In this document: in pieces, positions 59,251-64,000 of the stretch
Numbering within the stretch: the stretch's first letter is position 1
Layout of the letters: each line of letters opens with the position of its first letter
Assembly (NCBI GenBank): GCA_002331025.1
Contig: DCYG01000007.1
Coordinates: 83,298 to 147,297, forward strand
Direction of reading: 5' to 3'
DNA from: Firmicutes bacterium UBA2116
Lineage (GTDB): Bacteria > Bacillota > Clostridia > Tissierellales > Sedimentibacteraceae
DNA: 64,000 bases
Program-made: the position numbers and the translations under genes
Notes under the pieces: generated by a model
Databases searched by the model: none
The model's input: only the letters and a program-made list of their open reading frames with translations
What the model was told of the DNA's origin: nothing

Positions 59251-60396
59251 AATGTCAGAGTATATAGTTCCTCCGTAAATACACAGTATCATCATTATTT
59301 GCGGTGTAAGTGCGACCGAATCAGCCAATCCGTGTATCAATGACATTATTAATATAGTTAACGGCGTTATAAATTGAGTTTTGTTTTCGATGAACTTGAT
59401 ATGTAAGTACTTAAATATCTTTATTATGAAATATGCAAATATTCCAAATCCAAGGACTCCCGTTTCGGTGAATACCTGCAGGTATAGGTTGTGGCTATGC
59501 TCAATTTTACCGCTTACTATACCCGAATAATTTCCCACATGCTTAAACAGTGTGCCAAAGCCAATACCCGATAAAAAGTTATCTCTTATGATTGCTATGG
59601 ATGCCTTCCAAACTTCCAATCTGTAAATAATGGAACTGTCTCTTACTGCTTTTGAAGGATCTATCCGGCCCGACTCTAAAATAAAATCGACACTAAATAT
59701 TAGAACAGCTGTTATCAATGCGTATTTAAAATAATTTTTATTCATAAATCCGGCAATTATCAAGGTCGTTATTAAAGAAACCCATGCAGCTCTTGAAAAT
59801 GTTAAAATCAAACAGAAAACAGCAATTAAAAATACAGATGATTCTAAATTTAATTTTCTTGTATCTAAGTCTTCACATACTAAAAGTATTATAAAATTAA
59901 TATAGAATCCAAACACATTTGGATTAAAGAACGTGGAATATATTCTTTTGTTTAATTTATATTCGGCTGCATCAACCCATTTATCAGGAAGAATAAAGTC
60001 CGGACTGATATATTGTAAGATACCGTAAAAAAATACTATCAGTGACACTATAAATACATATTTCTTTATTTTCGTAAAATTACCTGTTGTTATCGACGTA
60101 CTGAATATGTTAAAGGAATGAATGCATAAAATCATTAACAATCCAAAAAATAAAGAAATAATTTTATATTCTGATGATATTAAACCAATTGCTATATATG
60201 CATATAATAAAGCAATAGATTTATTAAAATTTGTTATCGGATTTTTTTTAAATGGTTGTTTAATTAAAAGCGCTGCCAAGAATACATAAGCAGCAGGAAT
60301 GAATACAATTGATAATATTAATAATAAAATAGTTACTTTGCTGGTTTTATCATTCGACAATTCAGTAATCTGTTTGCCGGTTATTTCATAGTTCAT
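59227..60396 (-). CDS. O-antigen ligase / Wzy-like polymerase family membrane protein
   Basis: Membrane protein of 389 residues with about ten to eleven hydrophobic segments and the Wzy_C-type periplasmic loop: SSIIYRLEVWKASIAIIRDN near 253-272 followed by GIGFGTLFKH near 276-285 and EHSHNLYLQVFTETGVLGF near 296-314, in which RLEVW, GxGFG and HNLYL are the family marks. It probably ligates or polymerises an undecaprenyl-linked or cell-surface glycan. No glycosyltransferases are nearby, so its partner pathway lies elsewhere. Confidence 0.87.
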   Translation of the reverse strand: MNYEITGKQITELSNDKTSKVTILLLILSIVFIPAAYVFLAALLIKQPFKKNPITNFNKSIALLYAYIAIGLISSEYKIISLFFGLLMILCIHSFNIFSTSITTGNFTKIKKYVFIVSLIVFFYGILQYISPDFILPDKWVDAAEYKLNKRIYSTFFNPNVFGFYINFIILLVCEDLDTRKLNLESSVFLIAVFCLILTFSRAAWVSLITTLIIAGFMNKNYFKYALITAVLIFSVDFILESGRIDPSKAVRDSSIIYRLEVWKASIAIIRDNFLSGIGFGTLFKHVGNYSGIVSGKIEHSHNLYLQVFTETGVLGFGIFAYFIIKIFKYLHIKFIENKTQFITPLTILIMSLIHGLADSVALTPQIMMILCIYGGTIYSDIKKNSVNS

Positions 60397-60417
60397 GTTG
60401 TTCCTCTTTTTATAAAC

Positions 60418-61305
60418 TTAGTTCTTGGTTTTTAACCTTTCATTATTCTGCGTAATGAGGTAGTTTAATATACCTGCTATGATTATTATACCCCCAAAAA
60501 GGGTATATAAAGAAGGTATCTCTTTAAAAATTAACAATGCCATTAAGCTTGCAAATATCGGTTCGCTTAATGTTGATACAGATATAAGAGTTGATGATAC
60601 ATACTTAACCATGTAATTATACAATGTATGACCTAGTATTGAGCAGAAGAATGCTAAGCTTATAAACAATATAAATTCTCTTGGCGGGTAGGGATATATA
60701 GATGTACCGCTTAATAAGCACATAATGAATAACACAACTGCCGATACTGAGTAAACTATAAATACATAAGCGCCGGCACTTAAGTTTTTTCTTACAATTC
60801 CGCCTATAACCAGATATCCTGCTACAAAAATAGCGCCCAAAAATGCAAGCGTGTTTCCAAGCATCATATTACCGGCGGACGCGTCTGCAGATTCCAAGGC
60901 AATTATAATTGTACCTGCAAGTGAAACCGCAATACTTATAATCATTTTTTTGCTGAGCTTTTCTTTAATGATAAAGTAGTTTGCCAAGGCTACAAATATA
61001 GGACTGCATGATACTAATATTGTAGAATTGGCAATCGTTGTCAATTTAATGGAAGATATCCATGTTGCATAATGAAATGCAAGAAATATTCCGCTTATTA
61101 TACAAAGAATTAAGTTTTTCTTGTTTAATTCGGTAAATTCATCACGGTTTTTTATAATGACAGGAAGCAGCATAATGCATGTAAAAAGCATCCTGTAGGA
61201 TGATATTACTAAAGACGGAGCTGTTGAGAACCTGATGATTATTGATGATAATGATGTAAAAAAAGTTCCTGCTAATACTATATATTTTGACGGTGTTTTC
61301 TCCAT
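60418..61305 (-). CDS. EamA/DMT-family transporter
   Basis: Inner-membrane transporter of 295 residues with ten hydrophobic segments in two EamA halves (about 5-135 and 150-290). Family features: RFSTAPSLVISSYRMLFT near 25-42 and LTTIANSTILVSCSPIFVAL near 83-102. ATG at 61305 follows AAGGAAGG; a longer frame upstream has no ribosome site. It lies 22 bases before the O-antigen-ligase-like gene on the same strand, so the two may be cotranscribed. Substrate unknown. Confidence 0.88.
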   Translation of the reverse strand: MEKTPSKYIVLAGTFFTSLSSIIIRFSTAPSLVISSYRMLFTCIMLLPVIIKNRDEFTELNKKNLILCIISGIFLAFHYATWISSIKLTTIANSTILVSCSPIFVALANYFIIKEKLSKKMIISIAVSLAGTIIIALESADASAGNMMLGNTLAFLGAIFVAGYLVIGGIVRKNLSAGAYVFIVYSVSAVVLFIMCLLSGTSIYPYPPREFILFISLAFFCSILGHTLYNYMVKYVSSTLISVSTLSEPIFASLMALLIFKEIPSLYTLFGGIIIIAGILNYLITQNNERLKTKN

Positions 61306-61438
61306 TGTGCTACCTTCCTTAAAACGGTATAGCCATAATAGCATAAAAAAGTTAATATTTCAATGGATAGGAACAAAAAGAATAAATTGTAATATAAAGG
61401 TAATAAATATATAAACCTTATTGTTGAGGGGGTGTATT

Positions 61439-62884
61439 ATGTTTGATTTTTTCAGTGCGGTTTCATTAATTTATCTAATTAATTTTGCCATGGCGGTAAT
61501 TGTAATTTTTCTGGAGCGTAAAGACCCCACAGCAACATTGGCTTGGGTGCTGGTGCTGTTAATATTGCCCGGTATCGGATTCATATTTTATTTGCTGCTT
61601 TCTCAAAACTTCAGCAGAAAAAAACTCTTTACCATGAAAATTTACGCTAAAAAAACATTTGGCGATTACATAAGGGTACAGCAAGAGCTATTTAATGAGG
61701 GGAAGCTGGTCTTGCATGATAAAAATGTAGAAGAATATAAAGATTTAATTAAGATGAATTTGTTTTCACATGACTTTTCTTATACTCAAAATAATGAGGT
61801 GAAAATTTATACGGATGGACAAGATAAATTTTATGATTTGTTAAATAATATCGAAAATGCAAAACACCATGTTCATTTGGAATACTACATTATAAAAAAT
61901 GATAATTTGGGAAATCGGCTGCTGGATTTGTTGGAAAAGAAGGCAAAAGAAGGCATAGAGGTCAGGTTCTTGTTTGATTCCATAGGGGGCAGGCACATAC
62001 CTGAAGAAACTATTGAGAGATTGAAAAGTTCAGGTGTGAAAGTTGCAGTATTTTTTGCCAGCAACCTGCCGTTTTTTAATTTTAAAATCAACTACAGAAA
62101 CCATCGAAAAATTGTTGTTATTGACGGTAAAACAGCCTTTATAGGCGGATTCAATGTTGGCGATGAATACTTAGGGCTGAATAAGAAAATAGGATATTGG
62201 AGAGATACACACATAAAAATCAGAGGCGATGCGGTTATTGATTTGCAGACGCGATTTTTTCTGGATTGGGGTTATGCTTCTAAAGAAGACTTAATGTTTT
62301 TGCCTAAATATTTTCCTGACAGCAACAATAATGGCAATGTCGGTATACAGATAATCAGCAGCGGACCGGACAAGTTAGACGAAATTATTAAAAGCAACTA
62401 CGTTAAAATGATTAATTCAGCCAAAAAAAGCATTTTAATTCAAACACCGTACTTTGTGCCTGATGCCAGTGTTTTTGAATCATTAAAAATAGCGGCAATG
62501 TCAGGAGTGGATGTAAAAATTATGATACCCTGCAAACCGGATCATCCCTTTGTTTATTGGGCAACATACTGGTATTGCGGCGGGCTTTTGCAATACGGTG
62601 TGAAGGTGTATACGTATGAATATGGATTTCTGCACGCTAAAACCATCGTTATTGACGGAGTTGTATCTTCGGTAGGAACGGCAAACTTTGATGTAAGGAG
62701 CTTTAAGCTTAATTTTGAATGCAATGCTGTGATTTACGATACTGATACATCAACGGCACTCTATGAATATTTTATGGAAGATTTGAATTATTCCCTGGAA
62801 TTAACCAGAGAGCTTTATCTTGAAAGAGGAATCATAATCAGATTTAAGGAATCTATTTGCCGGTTGCTTGCACCTTTACTATAA
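61439..62884 (+). CDS. cls: cardiolipin synthase
   Basis: Phospholipase-D-superfamily enzyme of 481 residues joining two phosphatidylglycerols. Two N-terminal membrane helices (about 5-22, 34-54; PTATLAWVLVLLILPGIGFI) and two HKD motifs, HRKIVVIDGKTAFIGGFN near 218-235 and HAKTIVIDGVVSSVGTANFD near 397-416. ATG at 61439 has GGGGG upstream. The DAG-kinase-like lipid gene follows 120 bases later with its own promoter. Confidence 0.95.
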   Translation: MFDFFSAVSLIYLINFAMAVIVIFLERKDPTATLAWVLVLLILPGIGFIFYLLLSQNFSRKKLFTMKIYAKKTFGDYIRVQQELFNEGKLVLHDKNVEEYKDLIKMNLFSHDFSYTQNNEVKIYTDGQDKFYDLLNNIENAKHHVHLEYYIIKNDNLGNRLLDLLEKKAKEGIEVRFLFDSIGGRHIPEETIERLKSSGVKVAVFFASNLPFFNFKINYRNHRKIVVIDGKTAFIGGFNVGDEYLGLNKKIGYWRDTHIKIRGDAVIDLQTRFFLDWGYASKEDLMFLPKYFPDSNNNGNVGIQIISSGPDKLDEIIKSNYVKMINSAKKSILIQTPYFVPDASVFESLKIAAMSGVDVKIMIPCKPDHPFVYWATYWYCGGLLQYGVKVYTYEYGFLHAKTIVIDGVVSSVGTANFDVRSFKLNFECNAVIYDTDTSTALYEYFMEDLNYSLELTRELYLERGIIIRFKESICRLLAPLL

Positions 62885-62901
62885 TGACTACCAATGGCAT
62901 A

Positions 62902-62929
62902 TTGAAATTATTAATAATTATGGTAAAAT
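62902..62929 (+). promoter_or_regulatory. sigma-A promoter of the lipid kinase gene
   Basis: TTGAAA (62902-62907), a 16-base spacer, TAAAAT (62924-62929) with TGG before the -10. Confidence 0.6.
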
Positions 62930-63003
62930 AAGATATACGATATCTACTAATTCGATTCAAGGTAATTAAAGCGAATTAGCATTACTTATGAAAAGGGGAT
63001 ATT

Positions 63004-63894
63004 ATGAAAAGATACTATGTAATTTACAATCCTACATCCGGAAACGAGCTTGCGGGACAAAAAATATTTCGTGCCTCTGAAACGCTGCTGGAAGTAGAAG
63101 ATATAGAGTTTACCTTTTACGCAACCAAGAAAAAAGGCGATGCTGAGCTTGCTGCAATAAGGGGTTGTCAGGAAGGTTACGATATGATTATTTCATGTGG
63201 AGGAGACGGCACGGTAAGCGAAGTGGTAAACGGTATAATGAAAAGTCCTGTTAAAACAAAGTTAGCCATACTGCCTGCAGGAACTGTAAATGATTTTGCC
63301 GTACAGTTAAAAATACCGAAGGCGTATGCTAATTTTGCCTCTCTTATTATGAAGCAAAACTTCAGAACAATAGATGTCGGTAAAATTAACGACAAGTATT
63401 TTATCAACGTTGTGGGAGGGGGAGCATTTACAAGTATTCCTCACAACGTAACTATTGAGGCAAAGACCATATTAGGAAAATATGCTTACTATTTTCAAGC
63501 TGCTTTAGAGGTTCCCGGTCAGCTTGAAAACGCTCAGGAAGTTACATATATAATAGATGGTTCTGAATATACTTATAAAACATTATTGTTTTTAGTTATA
63601 AATTCTACAGGAGCGGGAGGCTTTAAGAAGCTTTGTCCGAAAGCGAAGCTTGATGACGGATTGCTGGATATAGTTATTTTTGAAAAAACAAACAATGCAG
63701 AATTATTGCAGATTTTCACCAAGGTTTTTAACGGGCAGCATATTACCCATCCGAAAGTTCATTATTTCCAAGGAAAAAGTATTAAAGTATTTTCAGAGAA
63801 AGAACTGCCTATAGATACCGACGGAGATTTATGCTGCAACGTACCTGCAGAAATTTATTCGGTGCATAATGCCATAGAGATACTTACTCCATAA
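63004..63894 (+). CDS. diacylglycerol kinase catalytic-domain lipid kinase (YegS/DgkB-like)
   Basis: Soluble lipid kinase of 296 residues: RYYVIYNPTSGNELAGQK near 3-20, the nucleotide loop SCGGDGTVSEVVNGIM near 64-79 (GGDGT), PAGTVNDFAVQL near 95-106 and INVVGGGAFTS near 135. The C-terminal half is the YegS-like beta-sandwich with LDDGLLDIVIFEK near 218-230. It probably phosphorylates diacylglycerol or a related lipid and could recycle lipid for membrane synthesis beside cls. GGGG precedes the ATG. Confidence 0.92.
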   Translation: MKRYYVIYNPTSGNELAGQKIFRASETLLEVEDIEFTFYATKKKGDAELAAIRGCQEGYDMIISCGGDGTVSEVVNGIMKSPVKTKLAILPAGTVNDFAVQLKIPKAYANFASLIMKQNFRTIDVGKINDKYFINVVGGGAFTSIPHNVTIEAKTILGKYAYYFQAALEVPGQLENAQEVTYIIDGSEYTYKTLLFLVINSTGAGGFKKLCPKAKLDDGLLDIVIFEKTNNAELLQIFTKVFNGQHITHPKVHYFQGKSIKVFSEKELPIDTDGDLCCNVPAEIYSVHNAIEILTP

Positions 63895-63895
63895 C

Positions 63896-64000
63896 GGGCT
63901 GTTTAAAATGCTCCCCTGCGTCGTTGCCGTTCAGACAGCCAATCCTCACGTATGTTGAATACGCTGCGGTTGTCCGTCTTCCGGCGCCTTGCAGGATGAA
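63896..64000. repeat. 120-bp inverted-repeat element, second copy, cut by window end
   Basis: From GGCTGTTTAAAATG onward this follows 18011-18115 almost base for base, with the same CACGTATG and CTTCCGGCGCCTTGCAGG words, and runs off the window before its right terminal repeat. Differences are scattered substitutions. Confidence 0.8.

Noticed and set aside
1..64000. tRNA, rRNA, CRISPR array, prophage, insertion sequence with transposase, plasmid origin
   Set aside because: I looked for these and saw no cloverleaf, rRNA-like stretch, regularly spaced repeat, transposase, integrase or replication-initiator gene.

Overview
The window is AT-rich chromosomal DNA from what looks like an anaerobic, spore-forming Firmicute of the Clostridia/Tissierellia type. 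A Sedimentibacter-like organism is a guess from gene content, not a demonstrated identity. The evidence is many purine-rich Shine-Dalgarno sites with frequent TTG/GTG starts, a SAM-I (S-box) and a TPP riboswitch, spore proteins (YyaC-type, SPOCS/LysM), sigma-54 activators of amino-acid catabolism, abundant radical-SAM enzymes, and the conserved block yybS-like / gdpP / rplI / dnaB. I see no rRNA, tRNA, CRISPR array, transposase or phage gene.

Layout. 1-4310: a sigma-54 activator (cut by the window edge) divergent from an N-acyl-D-amino-acid deacylase-type amidohydrolase and an NhaC-type transporter, with a textbook -24/-12 promoter between. 4445-7622: lysA-dapF and a convergent EamA transporter. 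7699-16685: a tight minus-strand operon of a double-CDGSH iron-sulfur protein, two GNAT-like proteins, a methyltransferase and four cobalamin-type radical SAM proteins, ending in an unannotated 27-codon ORF with a good ribosome binding site. This is the most unusual region. 16986-22298: a zinc-type oxidoreductase, then an ABC-2 exporter with a NarL-type two-component system and an 18-bp palindromic operator. 22368-30730: single genes and small operons (BI-1 family, homoserine dehydrogenase, MBL hydrolase, rhodanese lipoprotein, nitroreductase, a mgsA/unknown/phosphoesterase operon, and a second oxidoreductase paralogue). 30758-35733: a DUF2975/HTH/DUF4173 membrane-regulator unit and hflKC.

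35893-39028: a TPP riboswitch controlling a thiamine-binding protein and a ThiXYZ-type pyrimidine ABC transporter. 39217-42710: arginase, convergent with an S-box-controlled metY-metA operon; metA carries the Glu that goes with acetyl-CoA use. 42836-47256: HD hydrolase, YitT/YczE protein, DUF975 protein, spore protein YyaC and an S41 protease. 47322-50667: an L-cysteine desulfidase divergent from a sigma-54 activator, with a -24/-12 promoter and two identical 16-bp palindromes that look like its enhancer sites. 50677-55596: yybS-like, gdpP, rplI, dnaB. 55648-64000: SPOCS/LysM protein, pyrG with a leader terminator, O-antigen-ligase-like protein, EamA transporter, cardiolipin synthase and a lipid kinase.

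How parts connect. Aspartate-family metabolism recurs (lysA, dapF, hom, metA, metY), though the genes are scattered. Two units pair a sigma-54 activator with an amino-acid-degrading enzyme. Non-coding repeats are frequent: a 120-bp inverted-repeat element (one full copy, one cut by the right edge) and several imperfect hairpins of a GAGATTCTTCGC-type family between genes.
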